Origin: Trichuris trichiura
Taxonomy: Eukaryota > Nematoda > Enoplea > Trichinellida > Trichuridae
Direction: 5' to 3'
Length of the DNA: 64,000 nt
Assembly: GCA_037903355.1 (NCBI GenBank)
Contig: JBAJFE010000031.1
Location: 62,001 to 126,000, forward strand
Part shown: piece by piece, positions 11,608-23,332 of the stretch
How positions within the stretch are numbered: the first letter of the stretch is position 1
How the letters are laid out: every line of letters starts with the position of its first letter
Notes under the pieces: generated by a model
Seen by the model: the letters and a program-made list of their open reading frames with translations, nothing else
Databases searched by the model: none
Told to the model about the DNA's origin: nothing
Program-made: the position numbers and the translations under genes

Positions 11608-14082
11608 ATGTTCTTAAGAAGCATTGTAGCCTTATGGCTCTTCGCTTGGCTTTCAATGGCCAATGGCAATTGCCCAACTGGCTGTATATGTGCAAATACG
11701 GTTGTCCTCTGCTCCTGCTCCGGTGAAGTACAATTCGACATTCTCAGTCCCATTCGAGGAATTGAGTATATCGGAAAAATTTTCGTCCACAGCTGCTCCA
11801 GGTTGACCATACCTGCGGATGCGTTTGCCGGTCTGGCGGTAGGTCAAGAAATTAGCATAATGGAAATTCAAAATTTGACCATCGATCCATTTGCATTTCG
11901 CGGCATGCTCAAATATCCGGACCAGTTTACCATTCGCGACAGCGCTGTTCATCTTTTGGCAACGGACGCGTTCGCCGGCTTTCAACAGGCAAAGCACCTT
12001 TGGTTTCGCAACGTCACCATTCATAGGGTGCAGCGGAACGCCTTCAGGCACGTATCCAACGTTGACTACTTGTACTTTCGAGAGGTCAACTTTGAGACAA
12101 TACAAAGCGGCGCTTTTGCCAATGTCCAATCCATTGGAAACATTTTCATTCGAAGCAAAGTGAACGTCCAACGAATGGGCTCCGCCCTGTTTCGCGGTTC
12201 CAAATTTGACAAACTGGTCATCGAAGACGCGACGGTTACGTCGATGAGCGCCTACTCACTAATAGGCGCCGCGAGCTTTGGTACCATCCAGTTGTTCAAC
12301 CTGCGGATATTGTCCACCAGTTTCAATGTACCGCCGGACGAGGTGACACTGCTTGAAGCGACCATCAAAGGCGGCAAGATTGAATTTTACAACGTCATCA
12401 TGGATCGCCTCCATCTTGGCATTTTTGCCAACGTCGACGAGACGCGTTTGGAACATTGCCAAATCGACCGTCTCACATCCGGTCTTTTAACGTTGCATCG
12501 CGTGGCTGTTGTGTCATTTGTCGGCTCAACCGTAAGGTTCATCTCCTCAGGAGCGTTTGCCAATGCGAATCAGGTGGGTACGGTGAAGTTTGAAAATTCA
12601 AACGTCGAACGAATCGAAAGCGGTTCTTTTCGGCATCTTTCCGCCGTCGACTACGTGATGCTGTTAAGCACGACCGTTGGAGCAATTGAAACGAGAGCGT
12701 TCGAAAATTGTACTGTCAACAATTTCATCATCGACGGATGTACACTGCATGACATGTCCACTGGGTCATTTATGGGCGTACGCTCAGTTCTATGCCGTAT
12801 TGTGGAAAATAACATAAATAAATTGTCGACTCGACTACTCCCGGATTCGGCGTTTGCATTGTTTTCATTTGAACGAAACAACATTTCTGGCCAAGGTGCC
12901 TCACGTTGGCTTTCCCGCATGCACGCCCAACATGTGAATATCAGTGGTAACTGGTTCGTCCGATGGGAGGAGCATCTACTGTCTGAGGCGTCCTTCCGTT
13001 CAATGGAATTGTCAGCAAATCAGTTCCAGTGCAACTGCGACAATGGTGCGGCTTGGTTGGTCGACATGATCACCACTCGTCGCCTGTATTTGGAATCAGC
13101 CGAACCAATAGTGGTCACCAATGAAGACAACGTCTGCTGGGAACCTCAGAAGAAGCGGCGCCTGTCAATTGAAGCATACTGGGAGTCTGATTGTTCAAAG
13201 GAAAAGGTAGCATTAAAAACGCGCTCGCTCGTTCATGGTTTAACCTGTACGGTGTCAAGTCTGTGGACCGAATGCCGCTGTCGTCGGTCGGCCACCAAAA
13301 TTGTACTCGACTTTACGGGCGCCTCGCAGGCGCTAAACACTTCTGTTTTGCGAATTTCTAATTGCACAGAAATTTTGCTCAGTTGGAGTTTAGTTGGACA
13401 AATTCAGACAATCATTTTCAATTCGGTCAAGCTGCTCTTGGCGGCTCAAGTATTCGCCAAAGTCAATGGTTTGCAAAGTGTTTGGATTGAAGACTCGGCC
13501 GTTCGCCTGGAAGGTCGTCACGTGCTAACGACCATAAGCCCATTGGTACAGGTGGTTTTCAAAAATGTCGACATCCATCAAGTGCCCGTGCATTCACTGT
13601 CTCAATCGAACGCTGCTGAAGTGACGATAGAAAATTCAAAGCTAGGTCGTCTTGAGCCTTCAATGGCTGAAGGTTCAACAATTGAAAATTTAATCATTGC
13701 GGATAGCCGCATTGGTTTTACGAGCTGGTCGGCCTTTCAAGGCATCAGAGGGGCCAAGTTGCGCCTAACTAATAATATCATAGGTCATATGGAGGGATTC
13801 TCCTTTCTGCCAGCTGTTGCAACCGAAAAGATTCTATGCTTCAACGGCAATCGCATTGAATGCAACAGTACGCGTGACCTACGAGCAGCACTGCATGTGT
13901 ACAATTCCTGCGACAATGACTCGAACAAATGTTACGCAAAGGGTACAATAGAAGGAACAATGAATGATCTAATGGATGAAAACGGACAAAAAGAAAACAT
14001 TGGTTCTTCGCTGAAACAAAGAAGCTATTACGTAATCAGTGTCACTGCCTTCATCGTCCTTATCTCATGTCGAACTTTTTGA
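11608..14082 (+). CDS. Secreted or membrane-anchored protein with two leucine-rich-repeat arrays
   Basis: A single exon encodes 824 residues from the ATG at 11608, chosen because it opens a clear signal peptide (MFLRSIVALWLFAWLSMANG). A cysteine-rich N-cap (CPTGCICANTVVLCSC) starts at about residue 22. Then come about 15 divergent 24-25-residue repeats with a recurrent GAFANV-like turn and scattered N-glycosylation sites (NLT, NVT, NCT, NIS). An LRRCT-type cap (CNCDNGAAWLVDM ... VCWEP ... DC) lies at about residues 472-529. A second, shorter array begins with another cysteine cap (LTC...ECRC, about 545) and ends with a four-cysteine region. The last 19 residues are hydrophobic (YYVISVTAFIVLIS), fitting a GPI signal or a short membrane anchor. 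The family is extracellular LRR; no specific orthologue is recognised. The frame is open upstream to a GTG at 11467 without an ATG. An AATAAA at about 14229 could serve as polyadenylation signal. Confidence 0.85.
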   Translation: MFLRSIVALWLFAWLSMANGNCPTGCICANTVVLCSCSGEVQFDILSPIRGIEYIGKIFVHSCSRLTIPADAFAGLAVGQEISIMEIQNLTIDPFAFRGMLKYPDQFTIRDSAVHLLATDAFAGFQQAKHLWFRNVTIHRVQRNAFRHVSNVDYLYFREVNFETIQSGAFANVQSIGNIFIRSKVNVQRMGSALFRGSKFDKLVIEDATVTSMSAYSLIGAASFGTIQLFNLRILSTSFNVPPDEVTLLEATIKGGKIEFYNVIMDRLHLGIFANVDETRLEHCQIDRLTSGLLTLHRVAVVSFVGSTVRFISSGAFANANQVGTVKFENSNVERIESGSFRHLSAVDYVMLLSTTVGAIETRAFENCTVNNFIIDGCTLHDMSTGSFMGVRSVLCRIVENNINKLSTRLLPDSAFALFSFERNNISGQGASRWLSRMHAQHVNISGNWFVRWEEHLLSEASFRSMELSANQFQCNCDNGAAWLVDMITTRRLYLESAEPIVVTNEDNVCWEPQKKRRLSIEAYWESDCSKEKVALKTRSLVHGLTCTVSSLWTECRCRRSATKIVLDFTGASQALNTSVLRISNCTEILLSWSLVGQIQTIIFNSVKLLLAAQVFAKVNGLQSVWIEDSAVRLEGRHVLTTISPLVQVVFKNVDIHQVPVHSLSQSNAAEVTIENSKLGRLEPSMAEGSTIENLIIADSRIGFTSWSAFQGIRGAKLRLTNNIIGHMEGFSFLPAVATEKILCFNGNRIECNSTRDLRAALHVYNSCDNDSNKCYAKGTIEGTMNDLMDENGQKENIGSSLKQRSYYVISVTAFIVLISCRTF

Positions 14083-15166
14083 ATTTGCTGCCGGTCAAAG
14101 ACCCATAGATGCCAACCTCGCCTCGAATGAGAAAAATTCAATTTTTGCCTGATCGTCAAACACATTCCGGATGGATTGTGCCCGCGAGCGAAAGAGTTGT
14201 TCCCCATTCAAGGAAAGTTAAACTTGAAAATAAATATTTTTATAGTTACGCATACTTGACAAGCGAACTTACGACAGAAGCTCAATCGACGACCAAGCAA
14301 TGGACCATTAGCTGAGAGCTATACAAGCCATGTTTCAACTGCTCTTTGTTATATTCAGTTGGACAGTATTGAAACAAGTTTTAAAGTACTTATGTGTACA
14401 TACTCCATAACAGGGAGCCAACTGAGTGCCTTATTTGAGTATATACTAACTTGAACACTTATTTCGATGGTAAATGCTAAGAGTAACATTGGAGGTGGTC
14501 TGCTACGCTTAAATAGGCTGGAGTAAAATGTGGTCTTGACAGTGAATGGGCTGAAAAAATTAACAAAAAAAACCAAATTACCAAATCTTCGTTGAACGGA
14601 CGAGACCATTTGACGAAACAGGAACGTTCGAAATAAATGCGTCATTCGCCTATTCAGCCAAATGTCATACTTTTCCAGCGAAAATGAACAATTATTCAGA
14701 CTTGATCAGCTAAGCAGCCTCGTCTGAATTTGCATGAGTTCACTAAGCCACTCGTAACCTCAGGGCTCTTCAGTGCACCGTAATGAGCTAGCGGACCAAT
14801 AATAACTCTGTTTGGATTCAGTAAGGCTGTCTTGGAAATACTTCTGCAACGTAATGACGGTTTCAACAATTGGAAAAGTGGCCAACCTTGGAGGTCGCAT
14901 CATCTCCCTAAAGTTTTTAAAATCTACACTAACCCTGTTAGCATCACAATAACTTAGACTTTTTACTACGCGTGCGGAAGGTAGTACCACTCAGCTTTCT
15001 GCATACCTTCTTATTCAACCAAATTTTCAGGGTTTGTAGCGGACTATCATCTGCGCTAATTCAAGCATAATCAAAAGATGGTTCAAGGATGGCAGAGACG
15101 AGTTTAAACAGTAGCAATGTTCTTTCATCATGGAATTCGACAAAGGAAGGAGGCTTAAACCAATCT
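14083..15166. other. Intergenic stretch after the LRR gene
   Basis: The first 200 bases probably hold the 3' UTR of the LRR gene. A minus-strand open stretch at 14760-14990 contains RPPRLATFPIVETVITLQK and could be an exon, but no splice partners or family could be established. Nothing else is supported. Confidence 0.35.
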
Positions 15167-15721
15167 TAATAATGGCAGATATGTATTGCTTTTTCGGCAG
15201 CTGGTAGGAGTAAATACTACACACAAATACCGTTTGCTTACCTTTCCAAAGCTCATCTTCAACTTCATGGAAGTTTAGAGCTCCAGAAACGTTTCTTCTC
15301 ATGCGAAATAAGCAGATAGGCTGCACGTCACCTCGTTTGTCTCTTAGACTGACAACTGCCAAAACAGAAGCAATAAGAGCTCCTTTGCATCGATCTACCG
15401 GTAGCCATCAATGTAAACATACTGAATGCCGACATTTGGTAGCCATTTGTAAAATTAAGGCGAATAATCCGGTGCTGTTGCACTTTCATTCCGCCTACCT
15501 AGTCAAGAGACCGTACGCGAGAACAACTCACATCGTAAAAACGAGTGTGGATCTTAGTAACCTGCAGAACAGTGACAAGGATTGCAAGGATTTCGTAAAC
15601 GCAAAACATCTTACCTGCAAGCAGTGCTGAAGCACAAGGCGGCATCTGCAACATTTAACGTGAAAATATATTATCAGGTTAAAACTCTCCTAAAGCAACA
15701 AGTTGAAATAAAAGTGCCTTG
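15167..15721 (-). CDS. Unrecognised multi-exon gene, 5' end incomplete
   Basis: Seven small exons on the minus strand join in one open frame: 15686-15721, 15615-15645, 15532-15561, 15399-15498, 15242-15355 and 15167-15200 (stop TAA at 15167), plus presumably more upstream. Introns are GT-AG and tiny (40, 53, 33, 43, 41 bp). Peptides include LVLQHCLQ, VTKIHTRFYD, HRIIRLNFTNGYQMSAFS, VVSLRDKRGDVQPICLFRM and GALNFHEVEDELWK, ending in IHICHY. I recognise no domain. Support comes from phase-compatible introns of the size seen in certain genes nearby; each intron interrupts a frame that would otherwise hit a stop. The 33-bp intron is shorter than the others and could be misplaced. The gene sits 1 kb upstream of dpy-19's 3' end, on the same strand and downstream of it. 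Confidence 0.45.
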
Positions 15722-16679
15722 CTGCAGCTTCATACTGTTGTTCAACAAAACCTAAAACACATAATGCGGCTTAGTCCACTTTACCATCAGCGGGCACCTA
15801 AGCGGTAACAAACTTTAGAACACTTGAGCAAGCTGTCATAAACATACAACTAACCATTACAAATCAAATTAAAAATGAAGCTATGACGGAACGCTTCACA
15901 ACAAGCACACAAACAACTAAAAAAAAGTGCAAGCTTGTCCACGCGGTGGACAGGGGAGACTACGAATCAAACTAAACAGACTGTTTTGGATTACGGGCCT
16001 GAATGAAGGAATTGTCCCTTTGAGCAACAACGAGATTAAATTTAATGTTGGCTGTCGATATAATGTGATTCAAATTTGCGAAAACAAGCTTGCTCGAACC
16101 TGCTAATCATGTAACGGTTTTTTGAAAATACAAATTGCAACAAGCACACCAAAATTTATTTAGGGGACCTTTCTTTCAACAGTTGATTCTTGCGCAATAG
16201 TCGCAACTTATAATTTAAAAATAAAGTTCAGCGTATAAGCAGTGCCAAGACAAAACCAGAAAAAGCACTACTTTACTACGGTTACTTAACGACGGGGGCT
16301 CCTCGAAAAGCTCTTATACTCATGCTGCAAATGCGGCGGACGAGATTTTTAGAATACTTTCGAGCTTAAGTTCACTTTATGGGATACACTTAGATTTTTC
16401 CGAGCTCTTCACCAAATGCCCATTCGCTAGTAAACTCTTCAAAACGGTTGAACGCCTCCCAGAACCCAGTACTGTGACATTAACGATAATCTACAGACCT
16501 ACTTTGAAAGTAACTGAACCTAGAATTTTCAACACATAACCTTTTCAAGGTTTCCAACAATCAACAATAATGACGTCACCACAACTTAGCAACTGTTAAG
16601 TAGTCGAAAAAGGCAAAAAAACAATAATTTTTCGAATGATAGCGAACACGGCGGAATCGTAATGGAATGCATGATGCGT
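15722..16679. other. Intergenic stretch between dpy-19 and the unassigned gene
   Basis: No gene seen. It may include further 5' exons of the unassigned minus-strand gene and the 3' UTR of dpy-19, but no open, splice-bounded segment was convincing. Confidence 0.4.
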
Positions 16680-19600
16680 TCAGACTTTAAAAACCATGAA
16701 GACGCCGCTTTGATAAACTTGCTTAAACGGCGCAGGGTTCTTCTGCATCACTGAACAGCAAACACTGTTGCCTAAATTGTCTGGATCTTCATAATCCCAA
16801 GCGTTGGAAAAATAGCATTCGTTTCTGAAAAAAGAAAACTTCGCAACTGTTGTGATCAGTATCTCACTTACCTAACGGCCCCAGGCTTAGCATCGAAGCA
16901 ATAGTTGCGTTCTATGATCAAGTAATGAGCGCCCGTTGAGGCGACAGCTTTGTGAACTTGCGCCACCGGTTTGCGACTAAACATCTGATATAGGATCTTT
17001 ACCCTTTCCCTAAAACAACTTGCATCTATTGGTATATTTTTGGAAATATCAAAGCAACCTTAACGCCGCGTCCTCGTAGTGAGGATGAGCCACAATTGGT
17101 CTGCCCGCGGACAGCATAACAGAAGACATGATTGGCATCTGGCCAGCAAAAACAGCATCTATGAAGCCAACTTGGCTACTGCGGCAAATTCAAACTGAAA
17201 TTATTAACCTGGAGACGTATTTTTCTTTATCCACATTAGCAACTCTTCTTGCTTCAAATCGGAAAATTCTCCTTTGATCGACAGCTCTTTCTGCACATGG
17301 ATAACACCGTATACGGACATCAAAATGGCAAGCAGCAAACCAAAGATGACCGAACGTCGCCATGAGACGGGGCGACCAAAGACGTCAGACAAAAACTTCA
17401 AAATACAACTTTTAAATCAAACCAGAAATTTAAGTTAAAAAAGTATTCACCGTTGGGTTGAAGACCAGCGAACATATGATGCACATATGCGGCGTGAAAA
17501 ACAATTTTAGCCGCATCACAAGACCAGCCATAACGAGAAAACAGCTCAGCTGAATACACGTGTAGTACACCTTCGAAAGATTATTATTTTTTAAATGTTA
17601 TACAAAAATAAGAGAATTGCTCATACAGCTGCGTAAGACCGAATTGGCCAACGAGTCGATCCTTTTCCGGTGAACAGTGTACTCGTAACGAACTAAACAA
17701 AATAATTTCGTCTTAACAACAGCTGGGAAAAATTGCGCCGCGCGCTGACCACTTTAAAAGCTGCCAAAAGAACAAACATGGACGCCGGTAGCAAAAGCGA
17801 TCTGCTCATTTCTACGATATCCTGAAAGTCATTATTCAAATTCAAATTTTCAAATGGATTTTCGAACTTTTGTAGGCAAAAATCCAAATTCTACCATGCA
17901 CAAATACAGATACGTATGGAAGGTGTATTCGCCCAGAAGTTTCGACTTGAGTAGCTCGAATATATGCGCCTGAAATGTTGAATTGTTGCTTGACTTTATC
18001 GGAAGATGGCGGGATACATTACGTCGTCAGTGACGGAGCAAAGGCGAGCAATTAAAATTTTCAACGCAACTGTACCAACGCAGAAAAGAAGAACCTTGAC
18101 AATGGCGCCTAGAATGCTCCTCTTCGAGAATACTCTTTCGGTCAGCAAGGCAAACTTGAAGAAAAATTAAAATGCGAAATGAAACAGTACAAAACCGGAC
18201 TTACAAGCGACGCAAATAAGCTGGTCGCATAGAATGACGTCAGCAGCATTTCATTGAAGAAAAGAAGAACAACAGCTAACAGAAAGCCTATCTGAAATTT
18301 TTCCTTATGAACTGTCGTCTCAGCGAGACAAACTTAAGTGAAGTTACCGTAAGTGCGCTTAATATTTTGGCAAAGGTTTTTGACGACAAATAGCCAAACA
18401 AATTCAACAAAAGCAGGCTGACCACCATTGTGCTCAATGGAAAAGAGGCAAACTAGAAATACGCCTACGCTTTGAAACTATTGGCCGCAGCTGCTTGTAG
18501 AAGAACAATACTTGCCAAAACAACATGAAAATGCAAGAACAAACCGCAACCAAAACAGTTCGAAAGGAGGTCACGTGATTGGCTCTACGAAGAAGAATAA
18601 TTAATCAACAACTCTGCTTATCTACCTGACATTTCAGCATACTTGACTATTGCCGTCAGGACGAGCATTAAAAGTAGGAATATGGGATATCCAAAGCACT
18701 CTCGCAGGGATGGAGCCCACATAGTACGCGTTGCCTGCAATGGACTTATTTAAGACCACATACTAACAGAGCGGAGATATTAATACTTGTCCATGGTTGA
18801 AGAGGAAACAAACGGCGGTAAGGACTCCGCCCAGTATGGAATCGCTAAAAAAAGACGTAATACCGCAACAAGAAAACTGGAAGACATGAAATGCCAGGTC
18901 ACCTTAGCAAGTATCCAAAGAGAAATAGCAACGAAGCAAGTAGACCACCAAGTGCGAAGACTACGTTAACGTAAAAGTAAAACTTGTTTCCCAATCCTAT
19001 AAACAGAATGTGACGAAAGCAACATGTAACAATCACCATGTTCTTACCTTCGCAGCTCGTCGTAGTACTGACATTTTCGCCCCGAAATGTAGTCCAGCAT
19101 ACCTCGGTTTCGTAGTCAAAGTAGCGGGTCAAAGATCGAAATGTTCGAAACAACACCGCAGCAACAATCTATAGCAATGATTTTGAGAGGTACAAAGTGG
19201 CGCCCATTTTGTGTCGCCTTCACTTCGGGATACAGATTGAATCGCTTCAGGTCATTTATTTCGTGACCAAATTCGGTCCTGTTGTCTTTAAGCAAACCGC
19301 GTACGCCGTCGACGAAACTGGGCGAGTCAACTAGATTTTTGTAGAATGAATAGTAGAAGCCCTGAAGCGGGAAGATGGAGAAAAAAGAGCGCCGAAATTG
19401 GGACGACAAATATGCTTACCGTTTCTGATCTAAAGCTCATTTCACGTTCCATTTCGCCAAGATGTGAGAAGTGGCGATCATTTTCGAATAGAATTGCCAG
19501 GTAATATCTGCGAAGCAAAAGGTAGACATGCAAACATCTGCGGCACTTTACCTATGAAGAACGCCGACGGATATGGCTGAAATATAAAAAAATTGCCTCT

Positions 19601-20287
19601 TAGACACGGTATGATAAAGTAGGCAAAATACAATTAATAGATTTAATAGTAGTCAATTTAATTACCGTATATTACGGCCTATAAGAACATCCCTCTACCT
19701 AAGTAATGGGTAGTAATGATTGGCTCAGTTAATCACTTAGTAAGTCTAATTGAGATAGAAGAATTGCTGTTTAGCTCATAGGACTAATAAGTCGAATGCG
19801 AACCTAGGAAGTACCAACTGGGCCAATTATTACCACCCATTACTTAGGTAGAGGGGTATTCTTATAGGCCGTAATATACGGTAATTATTTATTATTTAAT
19901 TATTAATTTAATTATTTAACAGTAGTCAATTAATATTAAAAAGTAAAAAGCTTAAAATTCTGAAATATCATTTGCAGCTGCAATTCTGTAATAGATAATG
20001 ATGGGATATTCAAAAGAATAAGCGCGAAGTAAAGCAAGGTTAGTTACAAAAAGGATTGAAAGGAGCAGACATATGCGGAGCTGTTTAAAAAATAGATTGC
20101 TAAACTACTTACCAAGCAAAACAACTACCGCGTTACGAAACGAGAAATACCGCTCGCCATTTTTCTTCGAATTCATCAAGTTTCTACGTTCGCGATAAGC
20201 TGATGGAATCAGTTTAGTCTCTGCCGCGTCCCCCAACTTTTCAGCATCATTGTCATGCCAATGACGACGACGTTTCACGTTGTCCAT
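16680..20287 (-). CDS. dpy-19: DPY-19 family C-mannosyltransferase
   Basis: This multi-pass ER enzyme transfers mannose from dolichol-phosphate-mannose to tryptophan in WxxW motifs of thrombospondin repeats. Twenty exons give 704 aa: 20113-20287, 19552-19576, 19420-19507, 19224-19361, 19048-19168, 18903-18996, 18787-18844, 18643-18734, 18512-18584, 18348-18452, 18205-18291, 18023-18154, 17868-17969, 17753-17821, 17627-17692, 17451-17570, 17209-17395, 17059-17158, 16872-17009, 16680-16824. Diagnostic matches are [20 protein letters not shown] in the first luminal loop, [91 protein letters not shown] and [14 protein letters not shown], then YLIIERNYC. Hydrophobic segments recur through the middle. 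Length is usual for the family. Introns are 44-60 bp except the first (536 bp), which holds an inverted-repeat element. The short exon 17627-17692 is the least conserved and its boundaries the least sure. Confidence 0.95.
19661..19885. mobile_element. MITE-like element with 65-bp terminal inverted repeats
   Basis: The segment starts attaccgtatattacggcc and ends with its inverse complement ggccgtaatatacggtaat. The two arms (about 19661-19725 and 19820-19885) pair over about 65 bp with a few mismatches, leaving about 95 bp between. No coding capacity is present. Imperfect 20-bp direct repeats containing agtagtcaatt flank it at 19641-19660 and 19914-19933. It sits inside the first intron of dpy-19, which explains that intron's exceptional size. 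Superfamily not assigned. Confidence 0.8.
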
Positions 20288-23011
20288 GAACTGTTAGAGC
20301 AAAAGAGAACTAGCTGAAAAATTGCACTTTCTGGTGATGGCATTCATAATCACAAATAATAACGTACAAAAATATGCTAAAACAAGAGACATAACAACCT
20401 ATAAAATAATAGAAGCAGAATTTAATTTAAATTGACAAGAAAAGGCATGTAGAACAGTTCTACCAGTTTTAGCGTCACAACTTCGTCAATTCCATTCGCA
20501 AGCAAAATGAAAAAAAGCAATTACCCACTTTTCTACTGTTCACAAAGTATGATGCAGGGAAGCTGTTGGTGTTCAGGCAATGATAGTTCGGCAATTACGT
20601 ATTTCGACCACTTTTCTGTTAGCATTGAATTTGAAACCTGCTTACATAGCTTTTTTTAGCTCAATTAATCAACGTTTATAAAAATTTTAATTTTTATAAC
20701 TTTTTTTGAATCCGTAAATGAGCAGGTTGGCTTCTTAATAACGAATTGATTCTAAGGTAAACGCATTTTCCATCCCACTTTAAATGCAAATCTGTTACTT
20801 TTTGAAGTAAATGAAAATCTGAATATAAAAGCGGCGAAAGCAATTGGAGTCCCATAATTTTTTCGTTTGATGGACCGGACGAAATACTTTGTTTTGCCGC
20901 CCACGACTTGACGCGGACACGGTTCGACAAAGCTACTAATCAAGGCCGGTGCGATGCATATGGCTGTCATTACTCAACTGTCCGCTCGAGATTTAGGCTA
21001 GGTCGAAAGTCGATCAAGTGTAGCTTTTTTTAATGCAGCAACGTTCTCTGAAAAAACGCAGGTTTTTGAGATATTAGGTTAAGGCATACAGACGTCTCAA
21101 ATTGACTTTTTTAGCATCAGTAAACCGTCATGATAATTTAAGTTAACCCCTAAATATTCAACACTTCATTAACATACAGCCAGTGCCCTCAATTTTGTTC
21201 CAGATGTTCATTCAATTTTATTGCCATTCGATTACTGCATACACTTTCTGCTTTATCAGCAGACATTGCCCTAAATAAAATAAACATTTCTTATCCTTTA
21301 AGCGTGCGCGACTTGAAAAAGTAAATAACAAATGAAAAACTAAGTCATAAAAAAACATGGTGGTGTATCAATGAACTTTACATCGAATACTTTCCTTCAC
21401 TGATGCAATAATAAGATAAGAGGATAGATGCACAGGCACAATGGAACGGAAAAATGGTAATAAGAAATGCAAAGTGACTTGCAGGTAACAATTAAACTTG
21501 ACAATCAAAATTGCCGGAATGACGTGGTTACTGTGAATAGTTCGGCGTAACTAGAACGAAGCCAGTACGCTCCGTCGACAATACAGCATTGGCAGAAATC
21601 TTGAGTATTTGCACAAAGTAGGGTAAAAGATTATTTCGCGTCAAAACGTTACTCTCGCTGCACGAACCGTTTGCATTAAAAAACATCTTATGATTTTTTA
21701 GAGCACCGATTTTACGCAAGACTACTTGCAGTGTCTCCCGACGTGCGAGTACCCTCGAAGCAGGGAAGCGCCGACGGTTTCAGAGTACTATACTTAGGAA
21801 CCTACTTTTAGTTATCTGATCATCGAGTTCAACAAAGTACGTACTAATTTCGGCGCTTCACACTTCTAACGCGCAGCGAGCAGTCACTCATATATTTCAT
21901 TTCTTGAAACAGCGGATGATGATTGCAAGAACCAATGCCAAACGATTTTACAGAAAATAAATTTAAATAACAAGTTTTTTGCTTGTTTTAGACGTTATTT
22001 GCAACCGCCTAATTTTACAAGTTTTAGCGACAAGGAAAAATTTACTATTTTTCTGCTCAACTTAGCGTTGTCGCGAGAAGTGTTAGTGATTTGCAGGAAG
22101 GGTGTAAAGCCTGCTTATCGAATTATGGTAGTGATGTGTTCTTTATCATAGCAGAAAATAGCCGATGTTAGCCGGTGGGGCAGTTTGCTGAAGTTGTGAT
22201 TGTTTGCTGTTGCTGCCATGTCGAGATGCAGTTTTAATAGTTATGTTACCCTACTTGGTAGCGCTGTATCGGCGTGCCTTACCATCCCAGCGTGAATGAA
22301 GATCTTGCAGCTACAATAACGTGGCCATACTGCTTTACCGACGATATGGCCTGCGGATGTCAACTAGTGGCGCTTTAATGCAGTGCAGAAGAGTCACTCA
22401 GCGTGAAGATATTGACCCCTGTTAACCCGCCAGGCAACGTGCTCGACGTTGCTACGCAACCTAAAAATTTTTAAGGATGAATGATCGACTAAACAAAATT
22501 CCTTCATGGCATTATATGCATCTTACTGGCGCATACAGCAAGATTTACAATATTAAGTGTTTTTGGTTTCTTAAGCATTCAGATGATATTACCAGAGCGC
22601 TGATCTTGACGATATTTTACTCGCCCCCTGAGTTGTTCTTGTCCAACGATATTTATCTTTTGGCTCGATCGTTGCCAAATGTAGTTTCTGGCCGGCATAG
22701 TTTTATCTTTTCCTTCGATGTGAAAAAACTAAAAGATGATACAACTTCAACATCTTTCTCCGCGAAGTCAAAGTAATCGCAACACCTTCGGAGAAGCGCA
22801 AATGGACAAGCGGCTGTCAGTTGCGAAGTCAGCATTGCATGCTCACGGATTCGAATATAAGATGTAAAATTTTCTTGGCCGTGTTAGTTGAAGTGTACAA
22901 CTTAACAAAGCGAGACAGCGACGTAGTTTGCCTTGCCATGACTATTGCTAATTAAATCTCTTAAATGTGTAACCTTCGTCAGTGCAAAAGAATTATTGAA
23001 CTTTCTTCGTT
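20288..23011. other. Intergenic stretch upstream of dpy-19
   Basis: AT-rich DNA without a convincing gene. It presumably includes the dpy-19 promoter at its left end. No repeat, tRNA or open frame with family similarity was recognised up to the solo LTR. Confidence 0.45.
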
Positions 23012-23016
23012 ACATG

Positions 23017-23332
23017 TGTGATGAAAAGCGCGACGGGAATTACGGAAACCGCTCCGTGCACGACGGGCGGTGAAAGCGACGATCCCTGCAGGGCAGACCT
23101 TGATAGTGACTCACGCAGGGTAGTCACCGGAAATAGCTATCAGGACGCGCGGGCGGTCACCGGAAACGTGCGTCAGACGTCACCTCGCCCACGAAGTGAC
23201 GCTCAGCCCCCGACAGGATAAGGAGTATATAAGGAGCACCCGCGGAAGGCTGAGGGAGATTCGTGTTGTGTCGGTAAAATAAAGTGTTTGACAACCCTTT
23301 TTTGCGTGCGTCTGTCAACTGCGTTTACTACA
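23017..23332 (+). mobile_element. Solo LTR of an LTR retrotransposon
   Basis: A 316-bp GC-rich block begins TGTGATGAAAAG and ends GTTTACTACA. It is bounded by identical 5-bp direct repeats ACATG (23012-23016 and 23333-23337), the expected target-site duplication. Inside it are a TATA-type box TATATAAG (23226-23233) and, 45 bp further, a polyadenylation signal AATAAA (23278-23283), followed by a T-rich tract: the ordered U3-R-U5 layout of an LTR in + orientation. No internal retrotransposon sequence adjoins, so it is a solo LTR left by recombination. A 67-residue open frame inside (23018-23221) is taken as chance. The Gypsy or BEL/Pao superfamilies both fit a 5-bp duplication. Confidence 0.85.

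Noticed and set aside
11653..12171. 172-residue antisense frame under the LRR gene
   Set aside because: Shadow of the strong LRR coding frame; no independent coding signal.
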